A stretch of 40,311 nt of DNA from Ectothiorhodospiraceae bacterium (GCA_007125455.1 SLDE01000018.1:1-40311); one strand, 5' to 3'; shown: positions 26,382-37,354, counted from the first letter of the stretch. Notes: generated by a model not told the origin, from the letters alone. Translations and numbers: made by a program.

Positions 26382-27497
26382 TCAGGTGCTTCGCTTACCT
26401 GCACGGCTGTAACCACCGGGGGCGGAGACAACCTTACCTTGTAACTCCAATATTAACAGCATGGAGGAAACCGCCTCTGCCGTCAATCCACTCCGGGTCA
26501 CCAATTGATCCACCGAGCTGGGGCCGTCTCCGAGGCTATCCATCAGTCGCTGCTGTGATTCATCCAGTGCGTCGTCTGCCGCCTGCGTCGCGTTTTCGGG
26601 GCGGTGCTTGCCCTCACTGGCCAGGGCGGCGTGCAGCTGCGGGGCCAACTCCTCGATGATGTCGCTGGCGGTCTCCACCAGCTTGGCACCATCGCGGATC
26701 AGGCGATGACAACCCCGCGCCAGCGGGTTATGGATCGAGCCGGGGATGGCAAAGACCTCGCGCCCCTGTTCAGCGGCCATCCGTGCGGTGATCAGCGAGC
26801 CGCTGCGCAGCGCCGCCTCGACCACCAGAGTCCCCAGCGACAGACCGCTGATGATGCGGTTGCGGCGCGGAAAGTTACCCTGGCTGGGCGCGGTGCCCGG
26901 CGGCACCTCGGCCACTAGTACCCCACCCTCGGCGACAATACGGTGGGCCAGCTGGCGATTTTTGGCCGGGTAGACCCGATCCAACCCGGTGGCGAACACC
27001 GCAATGGTCTGACCACCGCCCTCTATCGCCCCCTGGTGACTGGCCGCATCGATCCCCATTGCCAGCCCGCTGGTGATCACCATCCCACTGGCCGCCAGGT
27101 GGGCGGCAAAATCCCGCGCCGTCTCGACCCCGATCCGGCTGGGGTTGCGACTACCCACCATCGCCAATTGTAACTCGTGCAGCCGCGCAGGATCGCCACG
27201 GACGAACAACAGCGGCGGGGCATCGTGTAACTCGGCCAGACGGGGCGGGTAAGCGGATTCACCCAGCATCAGAATGTGGCAATCCGGCTGCGCCAACCAG
27301 GCCAGATCCTGATCCACCGCTGCCCAGTCGGGTTGGCGCAGGGCCTCGTGCAGCGCAGGGGATAGGGTAGCAGGGGGGGCATGAAACAGGGACTGGATCG
27401 AACCTGCCTCGTTTATCAGCCGTGCAAACTGCACTGGCCCCACACCACGGATGCGATGTAGGGCCAGCCAATAACGCAGGGTTTGCTCTCTGTTCAT
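26382..27497 (-). CDS. dprA: DNA-processing protein DprA
   Basis: Rossmann-like fold MVGSRNPSRIGVETARDFAAHLAASGMVITSGLAMGIDAASHQGAIEGGGQTIAVFATGLDRVYPAKN. Confidence 0.94.
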   Translation of the reverse strand: MNREQTLRYWLALHRIRGVGPVQFARLINEAGSIQSLFHAPPATLSPALHEALRQPDWAAVDQDLAWLAQPDCHILMLGESAYPPRLAELHDAPPLLFVRGDPARLHELQLAMVGSRNPSRIGVETARDFAAHLAASGMVITSGLAMGIDAASHQGAIEGGGQTIAVFATGLDRVYPAKNRQLAHRIVAEGGVLVAEVPPGTAPSQGNFPRRNRIISGLSLGTLVVEAALRSGSLITARMAAEQGREVFAIPGSIHNPLARGCHRLIRDGAKLVETASDIIEELAPQLHAALASEGKHRPENATQAADDALDESQQRLMDSLGDGPSSVDQLVTRSGLTAEAVSSMLLILELQGKVVSAPGGYSRAGKRST

Positions 27498-27531
27498 GGT
27501 TGCCTTGCGCATCCTTGCGCCAGGGGCGCTA

Positions 27532-28683
27532 TCAGGGGTTAACAACCTTATCGTGCAGCGCCAGCGGCTTGGTGGTTTGCATCACCAGGGCATAGCTGAC
27601 CCGCTCGAAGCTGCGAAAGACCATCACCACCCCGGCACGCTCTTCGGGCAGCTGCACGGTCTCGTTGGCGATATTGTCACGTACGCTCGCACCTTGCTGG
27701 TAGACCGCCAGGACATGCCCAGGCTCAATACCCTCGCGCTGGCCCATATTCAAAGCCACCACACGATGCTGGCCGATCTTCGCCAGGCTGTCGAATACTG
27801 ACAGGATCTGCCCCTCGACCGGCTCACTCGGTGAGCGCGGCAGGTAGCGATGCTGGAAACGCTCGTCCCCTCTGGGCAACAGGCGGTCGCCGTTAAGTAC
27901 CTCACGGGTGGATGAGCTTACCCGCAGGGTAGAGGGATCACCATGTTCCAACAGGCGGGCATCGCCCACATGCATGGCCTCAAAACCCAGATCCTCACCG
28001 GTGAGCGGGTCGATATAGCGCTCACCACGACGCACAATGACGTAGTCGCCGTGCATGTTATCTTCATCGATCCCACGGGCAAAGACGCGGAAACCGGAGC
28101 CTGAGATCAGGCGGTTGTCATCGTGGGCCATGATGTAGGGAGCGGCACTGAGCTCGGCATCGGTGCTCACCCGCGGGCGACTGAGGAAGGGACGAATGGT
28201 GTCCAGGTCGATGGCACTGATCGCCGCATCGAGGGGTTGTTCGCGAATGCGCGGTGACATCCGCTCAGTGCGGTACTCACGCCCGGCCATCTCGTCGGGT
28301 AAATAGGGGCGCTCGACTCGCATTACCGGCTTGCCATCGATAAAATACAGCCGCAGCACGTCCCCAGGATAGATGAGATGGGGATTTTCAACCTGCGGAT
28401 TGCCATGCCAGACCTGCGGCCACATCCATGGGTTCTTAAGGAAGCGCGCCGAGATATCCCATAGGGTGTCACCTCGCACGACGGTGTAGCTCTCGGGGTA
28501 GTCCCGGCGAACCTCAACCGTGGGTGCGGGGGCTGCTGGGGCTTCCGCAGCAGGGGCCGCTGGCGGTGGTGTTGGCTCCTCAGCTACCTCCTGCGGTGGC
28601 GGGCTGCTCGCACAGGCAGACAGCAGTAACAGGGTCGCGGCAGCACCGGACAGTTGCAGGGTAGAGCGAAATTTGGTGACCAT
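27532..28683 (-). CDS. LysM-domain lipoprotein
   Basis: Lipobox LLLLSACAS; LysM YTVVRGDTLWDISARFLKNPWMWPQVWHGNPQVENPHLIYPGDVLRL. Confidence 0.88.
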   Translation of the reverse strand: MVTKFRSTLQLSGAAATLLLLSACASSPPPQEVAEEPTPPPAAPAAEAPAAPAPTVEVRRDYPESYTVVRGDTLWDISARFLKNPWMWPQVWHGNPQVENPHLIYPGDVLRLYFIDGKPVMRVERPYLPDEMAGREYRTERMSPRIREQPLDAAISAIDLDTIRPFLSRPRVSTDAELSAAPYIMAHDDNRLISGSGFRVFARGIDEDNMHGDYVIVRRGERYIDPLTGEDLGFEAMHVGDARLLEHGDPSTLRVSSSTREVLNGDRLLPRGDERFQHRYLPRSPSEPVEGQILSVFDSLAKIGQHRVVALNMGQREGIEPGHVLAVYQQGASVRDNIANETVQLPEERAGVVMVFRSFERVSYALVMQTTKPLALHDKVVNP

Positions 28684-28826
28684 GGGCATCCCTTTTCTCA
28701 TCAAACTCTGTAGAGTCTAGCGAAGTTTCCCCCGTCCTCATAGAGGTACGGTATACTTAATTTGAGTATGATCATTACTTTAGCAACAAAAGCTGCCTTT
28801 TTACTATAGCTTTTTACGGAATTAAC

Positions 28827-29330
28827 ATGGCACACCTCACAATTTTGCACTACCCGGATGAACGTTTACGCACCCAGGCACGCCCGATCGAACAGGTCGA
28901 CGATGCCTTGCGCTCGCTGATCGACGATATGTTCGAGACCATGTACGATGCCCCAGGCATCGGCTTGGCCGCCACCCAAGTGGACCATCACATTCGCCTG
29001 ATTGTAGTCGATGTTTCGGAGGATAAAAGCCAGCCGCTGGTTTTCATCAACCCCGAGATCCTCGAAAAGGACGGGGTGGAACAGATGGACGAGGGCTGCC
29101 TGTCGGTGCCCGGTGTCTACGAGCGGGTGGAGCGGGCCGAGCGCATCAAGGTGCGCGCCCTCGATCGCCACGGCGCAAGCTTCGAGATGGAGGCCGATGA
29201 TCTGCTCGCGGTCTGCATCCAGCACGAGATCGACCACCTGGACGGCAAGCTGTTTGTTGACTATCTCTCCAAGCTGAAGCAGTCACGCATCCGCAAGAAG
29301 CTGGAAAAGCAGCGTCGCCAAACAATGTAA
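28827..29330 (+). CDS. def: Peptide deformylase
   Basis: [29 protein letters not shown] motifs. Confidence 0.96.
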   Translation: MAHLTILHYPDERLRTQARPIEQVDDALRSLIDDMFETMYDAPGIGLAATQVDHHIRLIVVDVSEDKSQPLVFINPEILEKDGVEQMDEGCLSVPGVYERVERAERIKVRALDRHGASFEMEADDLLAVCIQHEIDHLDGKLFVDYLSKLKQSRIRKKLEKQRRQTM

Positions 29331-29452
29331 ACACTCACTCACCGCAGAGCGCATGGATTCCGGGACAGCCAACTCGGCTCACCCGCCATGCGCCACATCG
29401 ACACGGTGTTCCCTGCGATGCGTCTGAACTAGCCAAAAGACAAGACAAGCCC

Positions 29453-30394
29453 ATGAGCCAAGCCCTGAAGATCATCTACGCCGGCACCCCGGAGTTTGCC
29501 GCCACCGCCCTGCAGGCCCTGCTGGGTTCACCCCACCAGGTCTGTGCGGTCTATACCCAACCGGATCGCCCGGCCGGGCGCGGGCGCAAACTCACCGCCA
29601 GCCCAGTCAAGCAGCTGGCGCAGCAACATGACATTGAGGTACTCCAGCCCCTTTCCCTCAAGGGGGAAGAGGAACAGGCTCGCCTGGCCGCCTTTGGGGC
29701 GGATGTGATGGTTGTCGCCGCCTATGGTCTGCTGCTGCCCGCCGCGGTATTGGATACCCCACCGATGGGCTGTCTCAATATCCACGCCTCCTTGCTGCCG
29801 CGCTGGCGCGGGGCAGCACCGATCCAGCGCGCCATCGAGGCGGGTGATGCCGAGACCGGGGTGACCATCATGCAAATGGATGTGGGCCTGGATACCGGCG
29901 ACATGCTCTACAAGGTCAGCACCCCCATCCACCCCGACGACACCACCGCCACCCTGCATGATCGCCTCGCCGAACTCGGCGCGCAGGCACTGCTGCACAC
30001 CCTGACAGGGCTACAACAGGGCAGTATCCAGGCCGAAGGCCAAGACGAGGGCCGGGCCTGCTACGCCAAGAAGCTGCACAAGAGCGAGGCGCTGCTGGAC
30101 TGGTCCCTGCCCGCCGCCCAGCTGGCGCGGCGCATCATGGCCTTCAACCCCTGGCCGGTGGCCCAGACCCCACTGGATGACAAGGTCCTGCGCATCTGGC
30201 AGGCCAGCGCCCTGGAGGAGGAGGGCAGCGGGGTGCCGGGCGAGGTGATCCGAGCCGACAAACAGGGGGTGTTGGTCTGCTGCGGCACCGGGCTGTTGCG
30301 TATCGAGCGCCTGCAACTGCCGGGGGGCAAACCACTGTCCGCCGCCGAATTCGTCAATGCCCACCCCCTGCAAGGGATGGTGCTGGGTGGCTAA
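29453..30394 (+). CDS. fmt: Methionyl-tRNA formyltransferase
   Basis: LKIIYAGTPEFAATALQALL...MGCLNIHASLLPRWRGAAPIQRAI. Confidence 0.96.
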   Translation: MSQALKIIYAGTPEFAATALQALLGSPHQVCAVYTQPDRPAGRGRKLTASPVKQLAQQHDIEVLQPLSLKGEEEQARLAAFGADVMVVAAYGLLLPAAVLDTPPMGCLNIHASLLPRWRGAAPIQRAIEAGDAETGVTIMQMDVGLDTGDMLYKVSTPIHPDDTTATLHDRLAELGAQALLHTLTGLQQGSIQAEGQDEGRACYAKKLHKSEALLDWSLPAAQLARRIMAFNPWPVAQTPLDDKVLRIWQASALEEEGSGVPGEVIRADKQGVLVCCGTGLLRIERLQLPGGKPLSAAEFVNAHPLQGMVLGG

Positions 30395-31706
30395 GCAAAA
30401 GAACAAGGTCAGCAACAATCCCCGCGCCGTAGCGGTCGGCATCCTGCAGCAGGTGCTGGCCCAAGGGCAATCCCTCTCGGCGCAATTGCCCGAGGCGCTG
30501 GAAGGCTTGGCACTGGAACGGCGCGCCCTGACCCAGGAGCTCTGTTACGGTACCCTGCGCTGGCTGCCACGGCTGGAATGGCTGCTGGGGCAACTGCTCG
30601 ACAAGCCGCTCAAGGCCAAGGATCAGGATGTTCACCTATTGGCCCTACTTGGCCTCTACCAGCTAGGTTTTATGCAGATCCCCCCTCACGCCATCGTCTC
30701 CGAAACCGTGGCAGTGACCACCACCCTCAACAAACCCTGGGCGCGGGGGCTGATCAACGCCCTGCTGCGCCGTTATCAACGGGAGCAATCCGCCTGGGAG
30801 AGCGCCCTGGCGAAGGATCCGGTCGCCCACAGCGCCCATCCGGCCTGGCTTCTTCAATTGCTGCAACGGGCCTGGCCCAAGGACTGGGAGGCCATCGTAC
30901 AGGCCAATAACCAGCGCCCGCCGATGACGCTGCGGGTCAACCGTCGCCAGGCCAGCCGTGACGACTACCTCCAGCAACTACAACAGCAGGGGATCGCCGC
31001 CACAGCGACACCACACGCCCCCGATGGGCTGACCCTGGCACGCCCCCAAGGCATCGAACAGCTGCCGGGCTTTGCCAGCGGACGGGCCTCCGTCCAGGAC
31101 GCGGCGGCGCAGCTGGCCGCCACACTGCTGGCCACCGAGGCGGGGATGCGGGTGCTGGACGCCTGCGCCGCCCCCGGCGGCAAGACCGGCCACATCCTGG
31201 AATGCAGTGACCCGGCAGAGGTCGTGGCACTGGATGTGGATGAACAGCGCCTGGCGCGAGTGGCACAAAACCTGGCACGCCTGGGGCTGTCGGCCACCCT
31301 GCTCAGCGCCGATGCGGCCACCCCCTCGGCATGGTGGGATGGCAAGCCATTCGAGCGGATCCTGCTGGATGCCCCTTGCAGCGCCAGCGGGGTGATCCGC
31401 CGCCACCCGGACATCAAGTCACTGCGCCGCGCAGGGGATATTGCGACGCTGGTCACCCTGCAGGCGACGATCCTCGATGCGCTCTGGCCTCTGCTGGCGC
31501 CGGGGGGTATGCTGCTGTACGCCACCTGCTCGGTCCTGCCGGAAGAAAACCACCAACAACTGGCATCATTCCTCGCACGCCACAGTGATGCGCAGGAGCA
31601 GGTGATCGATGCCGCCTGGGGCCAGGCGGCGGCAATTGGTCGGCAAATCCTACCAAATCAGGATGGGATGGATGGTTTTTACTACGCCTGCATTCGCAAA
31701 CAGTAA
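30387..31706 (+). CDS. rsmB: 16S rRNA (cytosine-967-C5)-methyltransferase
   Basis: GTG start at 30387 (MAKQKNKVSNNPRAVAVGILQQVL) overlapping fmt by 8 nt; DACAAPGGKTGHILE and LLDAPCSASGVIRRHPDIK motifs. Confidence 0.94.
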   Translation: MAKQKNKVSNNPRAVAVGILQQVLAQGQSLSAQLPEALEGLALERRALTQELCYGTLRWLPRLEWLLGQLLDKPLKAKDQDVHLLALLGLYQLGFMQIPPHAIVSETVAVTTTLNKPWARGLINALLRRYQREQSAWESALAKDPVAHSAHPAWLLQLLQRAWPKDWEAIVQANNQRPPMTLRVNRRQASRDDYLQQLQQQGIAATATPHAPDGLTLARPQGIEQLPGFASGRASVQDAAAQLAATLLATEAGMRVLDACAAPGGKTGHILECSDPAEVVALDVDEQRLARVAQNLARLGLSATLLSADAATPSAWWDGKPFERILLDAPCSASGVIRRHPDIKSLRRAGDIATLVTLQATILDALWPLLAPGGMLLYATCSVLPEENHQQLASFLARHSDAQEQVIDAAWGQAAAIGRQILPNQDGMDGFYYACIRKQ

Positions 31707-32259
31707 GCAATGGCTCCGCTACGGGTGGCTGGGGCTGATGCTGCTGTTCGCCCAGCCGGTGGCGGCGGCGAGCTTTCATATCAGCAATGTCGACCTGCAC
31801 CTGCATGAGGGTGTCTACCTGCTCGATGCCGACATCTATTATGGCTTTTCTGACGAGGCCCTGGATGCCTTGCACAATGGCGTGCCCCTGACCATCATGA
31901 TCGATATCCAGATCGAACGCCCACGCCGATGGCTGTGGAATGTGGGCATGGCCAGCCTGCAGCAGGAACTGCGCCTGCACTACCACGCCCTCTCCGAGCA
32001 ATATGTGGTACAAAACCTCAACAGCGGTGCCTTGCACTCTTACCATAGCCGTGGTGTTGCCCTGAGTGCGCTGGGGCGCCTGCGCGACTTCCCGCTCATC
32101 GACAAGCAGCTACTGGCACCGGAGGAAGAGTTTCTGCTGCGCATGCAGGCGCGGCTCAATATTGAGGCACTGCCACAGCCGCTGCGTCCCATCGCCTACA
32201 CCACCCCGGCCTGGCGACAGCTGAAGAGCGACTGGTACCAATGGCCCTTCACACCCTAA
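31672..32259 (+). CDS. DUF4390 domain-containing exported protein
   Basis: Signal region then SFHISNVDLHLHEGVYLLDADIYYGFSDEALDALHNGVPLTIMIDIQIERPRRWLW; located between rsmB and an ntrY-like gene. Start uncertain (31609, 31663 or 31672). Confidence 0.85.
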   Translation: MVFTTPAFANSKQWLRYGWLGLMLLFAQPVAAASFHISNVDLHLHEGVYLLDADIYYGFSDEALDALHNGVPLTIMIDIQIERPRRWLWNVGMASLQQELRLHYHALSEQYVVQNLNSGALHSYHSRGVALSALGRLRDFPLIDKQLLAPEEEFLLRMQARLNIEALPQPLRPIAYTTPAWRQLKSDWYQWPFTP

Positions 32260-34457
32260 AGCGACTCACCAACGGCCCCTGGCCGGTGGTGCTGTTACTG
32301 ATCCTGATCCTCAGCTCACTCTACCTGATGAGTGCTGCCACCCAGCACTCAGTATTGTTCGGCAAGCTCTATTCCTGGATTTTGGCGATCAATGTGCTGG
32401 CCATGCTGATCCTGCTGGGGCTGATCGGACGCAACCTGTTTCGCCTGGTCAGACAGTATCGCCAACACGTGGTCGGCTCCCGGCTCACCGTCAAGCTCCT
32501 GGTGATCTTTATCATCCTGGCGGTCGCGCCGATCTCCATCCTTTACTACTTTTCGGTACAGTTCATCCACCGCGGCATCGACAGCTGGTTCGACCTCAAG
32601 ATCGAAAGCGCGCTGGAAGACTCTCTGGAGCTGGGGCGTAGCGCCCTGGATAGCCGTCTGCGCGAATTGGTACGTCAAACCCGCCAACAGGTAGAGATCC
32701 TCGCGCGGGAGTCGGATAGTTCAGCCACGCTACGGCTGCACGAACTGCGCAGCGAGAGCGAGGCGGTGGAGCTGACCCTGCTAAGCGGTGGTGGGCGGGT
32801 GCTGGGCAGCAGCAGTGTCGATCCCTCGATGATCATCCCCACCCTGCCCAATAGCGCCATCCTGCAACAGCTACGCAGCGGTATCGACTATGTAGGGGTC
32901 GAGCCACTGCGTCAGCACGGCGGCATCCATATGCGCATCGTGATGCAGGTACCCAACCCCGCACCGCTAGGCGAGCCGCGCCTGCTACATGCACTCTACA
33001 GTGTGCCGGAACGCCTCGACGACCTGGCCAACAACGTACAACAGGCCTACAACCAATACAGCGAACTGGGTTTTTTGCGCCAACCACTCAAATACAGCTT
33101 CACCGTCACCCTGTCCCTGGTGCTGATGCTGAGTATGCTCACCGCCATTTGGGCGGCCTTCTTCTCCGCCCGCCGCCTGACCGCCCCGATCAGCGATCTG
33201 GTAGAGGGGACACGCGCGGTGGCCGAAGGCAACTACGATATGCGCCTGCCGATGCCCAGCCACGACGAACTGGGCTTTCTGGTGGTCTCCTTTAACGACA
33301 TGACCCGGCGCATCGCCCGCGCCCGTAGCGATGCACAGCAGAGCCAGCTATTGGCCGAGCAGCAGCGCGCCTATGTCGAGGCGGTACTGGCCTGCCTCTC
33401 CTCCGGGGTCATCACCCTGGATGAACATGCGCACCTGCGTACCGCCAACGCCGCCGCCACCCAGATCCTCGGTGTGGAGCTATCCACCCTGGCCGAAAGC
33501 CCCCTGGCAGATGTTGGCGAACAGCATCCACCCCTGCTTCCCCTGCTGGAGACCATCGAAGGCCAGCTGGAACAGGCGGACCACTGGCAGGCGGAAGTGG
33601 TGCTGTTTGGCCCCAACGGTCGCCAAATCCTGATCTGCCGTGGCTCCCCGCTGCACGGCGGGGAGTCACAACAGCACGGCCATGTGATCGTCTTTGACGA
33701 CGTGACCACCCTGCTACAGGCCCAGCGCGATGCGGCCTGGGGCGAGGTAGCACGGCGTCTGGCCCATGAGATCAAAAACCCCCTCACCCCGATCCAGCTT
33801 TCGGCCGAACGCCTGCGCCACAAATACCTCGGCACCCTGCCAAAGGATGATGCCGAAGTGCTGGATCGCGCCACCCACACCATCGTGCAACAGGTGGAAA
33901 GCATGAAGGAAATGGTACGCGCCTTCTCCGACTACGCCCGCCCCCCGCAGATCCAGCTGCAGGCACTCGATCTGTCCGTCTTGCTGCAGGAGGTACTGGA
34001 GCTCTACCAGGGCGACCCGCGCCTCCAGGTGGTGCTGGAGCTACAGTCCGACATGCCCGTGCTGCAGGCCGATGAGGGGCGGATGCGTCAGCTGCTGCAT
34101 AACCTGATCAAAAACAGCCTGGAGGCGGCACAACGCGGCACGGTCACCCTGAAGATCCATGCCGCCTGCGCGGCCGACAGCGCCTGCCGCTTTATCGAAT
34201 TACGCTTTCATGACGATGGCCCAGGCTTTCCCGAAAAGCTGCTCGGCCAGGTATTTGAACCCTATATCAGCAACAAACCCAAGGGCACCGGGCTTGGCCT
34301 GGCCATCGCCAAGAAGATTGTCGAGGAGCACGGTGGTATCCTGTGGGCAGCCAACCATCCGCAGGGCGGTGCCGAACTTGGTCTGCGCCTGCCTATCGGT
34401 GAGCAATCCGGCCACACCGCCGACCCGAATAACCCCAGCCAATCGGATCAACCATGA
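32241..34457 (+). CDS. NtrY-like membrane sensor histidine kinase (HAMP-PAS-HisKA-HATPase)
   Basis: N-terminal TMs, HAMP, PAS, H-box VARRLAHEIKNPLTPIQLSAERL, ATPase GPGFPEKLLGQVFEPYISNKPKGTGLGLAIAKKIVEEHGG. Confidence 0.92.
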   Translation: MALHTLKRLTNGPWPVVLLLILILSSLYLMSAATQHSVLFGKLYSWILAINVLAMLILLGLIGRNLFRLVRQYRQHVVGSRLTVKLLVIFIILAVAPISILYYFSVQFIHRGIDSWFDLKIESALEDSLELGRSALDSRLRELVRQTRQQVEILARESDSSATLRLHELRSESEAVELTLLSGGGRVLGSSSVDPSMIIPTLPNSAILQQLRSGIDYVGVEPLRQHGGIHMRIVMQVPNPAPLGEPRLLHALYSVPERLDDLANNVQQAYNQYSELGFLRQPLKYSFTVTLSLVLMLSMLTAIWAAFFSARRLTAPISDLVEGTRAVAEGNYDMRLPMPSHDELGFLVVSFNDMTRRIARARSDAQQSQLLAEQQRAYVEAVLACLSSGVITLDEHAHLRTANAAATQILGVELSTLAESPLADVGEQHPPLLPLLETIEGQLEQADHWQAEVVLFGPNGRQILICRGSPLHGGESQQHGHVIVFDDVTTLLQAQRDAAWGEVARRLAHEIKNPLTPIQLSAERLRHKYLGTLPKDDAEVLDRATHTIVQQVESMKEMVRAFSDYARPPQIQLQALDLSVLLQEVLELYQGDPRLQVVLELQSDMPVLQADEGRMRQLLHNLIKNSLEAAQRGTVTLKIHAACAADSACRFIELRFHDDGPGFPEKLLGQVFEPYISNKPKGTGLGLAIAKKIVEEHGGILWAANHPQGGAELGLRLPIGEQSGHTADPNNPSQSDQP

Positions 34458-35770
34458 GCCACGCCCCACACATCCTGGTGGTCGATGACGAACCGGATAT
34501 CCGTCGCCTGCTGCAGGAGATCCTTGAAGACGAAGGCTATTCCGTCGCCATCGCCGAAGACGCCAGCGCAGCCCGTCAATCACGTCGTCAACAGCGCCCG
34601 GATCTGATCCTCCTCGATATCTGGATGCCCGATGTAGACGGCATCACCCTGCTCAAGGAGTGGAACAAGCACGAACCACTCAACCAGCCGGTGATCATTA
34701 TGTCCGGCCACGGCACGGTGGAGACAGCGGTGGAGGCGACCCGACTCGGTGCCTACGACTACATCGAAAAGCCCCTCTCCCTCGCCAAGCTGCTGCTCAC
34801 CGTGGAGCACGCCCTCGAACACCACAAACTGCAACAGGAAAACCTCGGCCTGCGCCAGGCGGTGCAACCGCTGGACGAGCCCATCGGGCGCAGCCCCGGG
34901 ATGCAGAAATTGCGTCAACACGCACAGCAGATCGCCCAACACGACACCCCCTTACTGATCAGCGGGGAGGCCGGCAATGGCCGCAAGCTCTTTGCCCGCT
35001 ACATCCACCACCACAGCGCCCGTCAGCACGGACCCTTTATCCAACTGGCTCTTTCCGCTGAGGGCGCGGAGCAATACGCCCAGCTGTTTGGCGAGGAAGA
35101 TACCCCCGGATCCCTCACCCAGGCGCTGGGGGGAACCCTTTATCTGGACGATATCGCCGAGCTGGAGCAGGGCTGCCAACTGCAACTGGTGGAAAAGTTG
35201 CGCGCACAAGAGCCACTGCCACGCATCATCGCCGCGACCCGCATGCCGCTGGAGCAGATGGTTGCCCGTGGGCAGTTCAACGATACCCTCTACTACCAGC
35301 TCAACGTACTCAACCTAGCGCTTCCTCCCCTGCGCGAACACAACGAAGACGTACTCGATCTGGTGAGTTTCTACTGCGACTACTACGTAGAGACCGAAAA
35401 ACTGCCCTATCGCAGCTTCACCACGGCCGCGCTAAACCGCCTACGCCAGCATGACTGGCCGGGAAACGTGCGGGAACTCAAGAACCTGGTGCAACGCCTG
35501 CTGATACTGGGCCAATCCCACCAGATCGATATCGGTGAGGTAGAGGAAAGCCTTGCCCAGCAACCGCGCCAGACCCACGTGGACGCCTCGGCCGCCTACG
35601 AGTTGCCACTGCGCCAGGCTCGCGAGCGCTTTGAGTACGACTATTTCAGCCACCTGCTGCGCCGCTACGAAGGCAGTGTACACAAGGTGGCCCAGCACGC
35701 CGGGGTCGAGCGCACCCACCTCTATCGCAAGCTGCGCGGCCTGGGGATCGACGCCAAGGAGTTTGCTTAA
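34454..35770 (+). CDS. NtrX-like response regulator (REC - degenerate AAA+ - Fis HTH)
   Basis: Intact REC (VVDDEPD...LLDIWMPD...), AAA+ without GAFTGA, Fis-type HTH YEGSVHKVAQHAGVERTHLYRKLRGLGI. Confidence 0.88.
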   Translation: MSHAPHILVVDDEPDIRRLLQEILEDEGYSVAIAEDASAARQSRRQQRPDLILLDIWMPDVDGITLLKEWNKHEPLNQPVIIMSGHGTVETAVEATRLGAYDYIEKPLSLAKLLLTVEHALEHHKLQQENLGLRQAVQPLDEPIGRSPGMQKLRQHAQQIAQHDTPLLISGEAGNGRKLFARYIHHHSARQHGPFIQLALSAEGAEQYAQLFGEEDTPGSLTQALGGTLYLDDIAELEQGCQLQLVEKLRAQEPLPRIIAATRMPLEQMVARGQFNDTLYYQLNVLNLALPPLREHNEDVLDLVSFYCDYYVETEKLPYRSFTTAALNRLRQHDWPGNVRELKNLVQRLLILGQSHQIDIGEVEESLAQQPRQTHVDASAAYELPLRQARERFEYDYFSHLLRRYEGSVHKVAQHAGVERTHLYRKLRGLGIDAKEFA

Positions 35771-35975
35771 CCGGCGAGGAACTACGCGCCCACTCGAAGT
35801 GCTGGCAACGCAACGAGCGAAATGGGAAGCCTTGATATGCCAGAACAACGCAGCGGCTCGCAGAACGCCCTCTTTCACAAGTGACGTAGGGCAGGGGGCG
35901 CATTGGTTCACTATCCGTGCATTCATCGCTGGCTTCGCGTTAGAATAGCCCACCCTTTCAGTGGCAAGACAGCCC

Positions 35976-37349
35976 ATGAAGATCATCATACTCGGTGCCG
36001 GACAAGTCGGCTCTTCGCTGGCAGACCACTTGGCCAATGAAGCAAACGATATCACCGTGGTCGATACCGATGGTGAACGCCTGCAGGGCTTGCAGGATCG
36101 CCTGGATCTGCGCACCGTGTCCGGCCAGGCCTCGCACCCGGATGTGCTGTTACGTGCCGGGGTAGAAGACGCCGACATGATCATCGCCGTCACCAACAGC
36201 GATGAGACCAATATGGTCGCCTGCCAGATCGCTTACACCCTGTTTCACACCCCTACCAAGATCGCCCGGGTGCGTGCCCAGGAGTATTTGCTCTACCCCC
36301 AGCTCTTCTCCCAGGATGCCCTGCCCATCGACGTGATGATCAGCCCCGAGCAGCTGGTTACCGACTATATCCACCGCCTGATCCAACATCCCGGCGCGTT
36401 GCAGGTGCTGGACTTTTCCGCCGGGCGGGTGCAATTGGTTGCGGTACGCGCCTACTACGGCGGCCCCCTGGTGGGCCATGAGTTGCGCACCCTGCGAGAT
36501 CACATCCCCGGTGTACAAAGCCGGGTGGCGGCGATCTACCGCCGAGGGCGCGCCCTGCACCCCGAGGGACACACCGTTATCGAGGCCGATGATGAGGTCT
36601 TCTTCCTCGCCGCCAAGAAGGATATCCGCGCGGTCATGAGCGAGCTGCGCAAGCTGGAAAAACCCATCAAACGGGTGATCATCGCCGGAGGCGGCAACAT
36701 CGGCCAGCGCCTGGCCAAGGCGCTGGAAAACGACTACCAGGTCAAGCTCATCGATCACAACGCCGCACGCACCAAATCCATTTCGGAAGAGCTCAACCGC
36801 ACTATCGTATTGCAGGGCGATGCCGCCGACGAGGAGCTGTTGCTGGAAGAGAATATTGAAGACACCGATGTCTTCTGTGCGCTGACCAACGACGATGAGG
36901 CCAATATCCTCTCCGCCATGCTCGCCAAGCGCCTCGGCGCACGCAAGGTCATGGCACTGATCAACCGCGCCGCCTATGTAGATCTGGTCGAAAGCGGCGA
37001 CATCGATATCGCCATCTCGCCACCCCAGGCCACCATCGGCAGCCTGCTCGCCCATGTACGACGCGGCGACGTAGTGATGGTGCATTCACTGCGCCGTGGT
37101 GCCGCCGAGGCGATCGAGGCCGTTGCCCATGGCGATCAATACTCCTCCAAGGTGGTCGGGCGCGCCATTGAAGACATCAAGCTGCCGGACGGCACCACCA
37201 TCGGTGCCATCGTGCGGGGTGACGAGGTATTGATCGCCCATCACGACACGGTGATCGAAGCGGAAGACCATGTGCTGTTGTTCGTGGTCGACAAGAAACG
37301 CATTCCCGAAGTCGAGCGACTGTTCCAGGTCGCCGTTACCTTCCTCTAA
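35976..37349 (+). CDS. trkA: Trk potassium transport NAD-binding regulatory protein
   Basis: [36 protein letters not shown]...; duplicated RCK_N/RCK_C. Confidence 0.95.
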   Translation: MKIIILGAGQVGSSLADHLANEANDITVVDTDGERLQGLQDRLDLRTVSGQASHPDVLLRAGVEDADMIIAVTNSDETNMVACQIAYTLFHTPTKIARVRAQEYLLYPQLFSQDALPIDVMISPEQLVTDYIHRLIQHPGALQVLDFSAGRVQLVAVRAYYGGPLVGHELRTLRDHIPGVQSRVAAIYRRGRALHPEGHTVIEADDEVFFLAAKKDIRAVMSELRKLEKPIKRVIIAGGGNIGQRLAKALENDYQVKLIDHNAARTKSISEELNRTIVLQGDAADEELLLEENIEDTDVFCALTNDDEANILSAMLAKRLGARKVMALINRAAYVDLVESGDIDIAISPPQATIGSLLAHVRRGDVVMVHSLRRGAAEAIEAVAHGDQYSSKVVGRAIEDIKLPDGTTIGAIVRGDEVLIAHHDTVIEAEDHVLLFVVDKKRIPEVERLFQVAVTFL

Positions 37350-37354
37350 TCACC

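Noticed and set aside
28753-28769. ATACT-7nt-AGTAT inverted repeat in the LysM/def divergent promoter
   Set aside because: Only 5-bp arms in AT-rich promoter DNA; not significant without conservation.
29330-29450. CACTCACCGCAGAGCGCATGG ... CCCTGCGATGCGTCTGAAC between def and fmt, checked as a decayed copy of the 9-bp-arm element
   Set aside because: Only one partial unit per side and no 9-bp phase; similarity too weak.
29646-29672. CCCCTTTCCCTCAAGGGGGAAGAGG hairpin-like sequence inside fmt, resembling the intergenic GCCCCCTCTCCCCT palindrome
   Set aside because: The protein reads through normally (QPLSLKGEEEQARLAAFGADVMVVAAYGLLLP) with no extra residues, so it is codon coincidence rather than an insertion.
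35771-35975. Short ORFs on both strands between ntrX-like and trkA genes
   Set aside because: No recognisable domain or ribosome-binding site; likely non-coding leader sequence for trkA.
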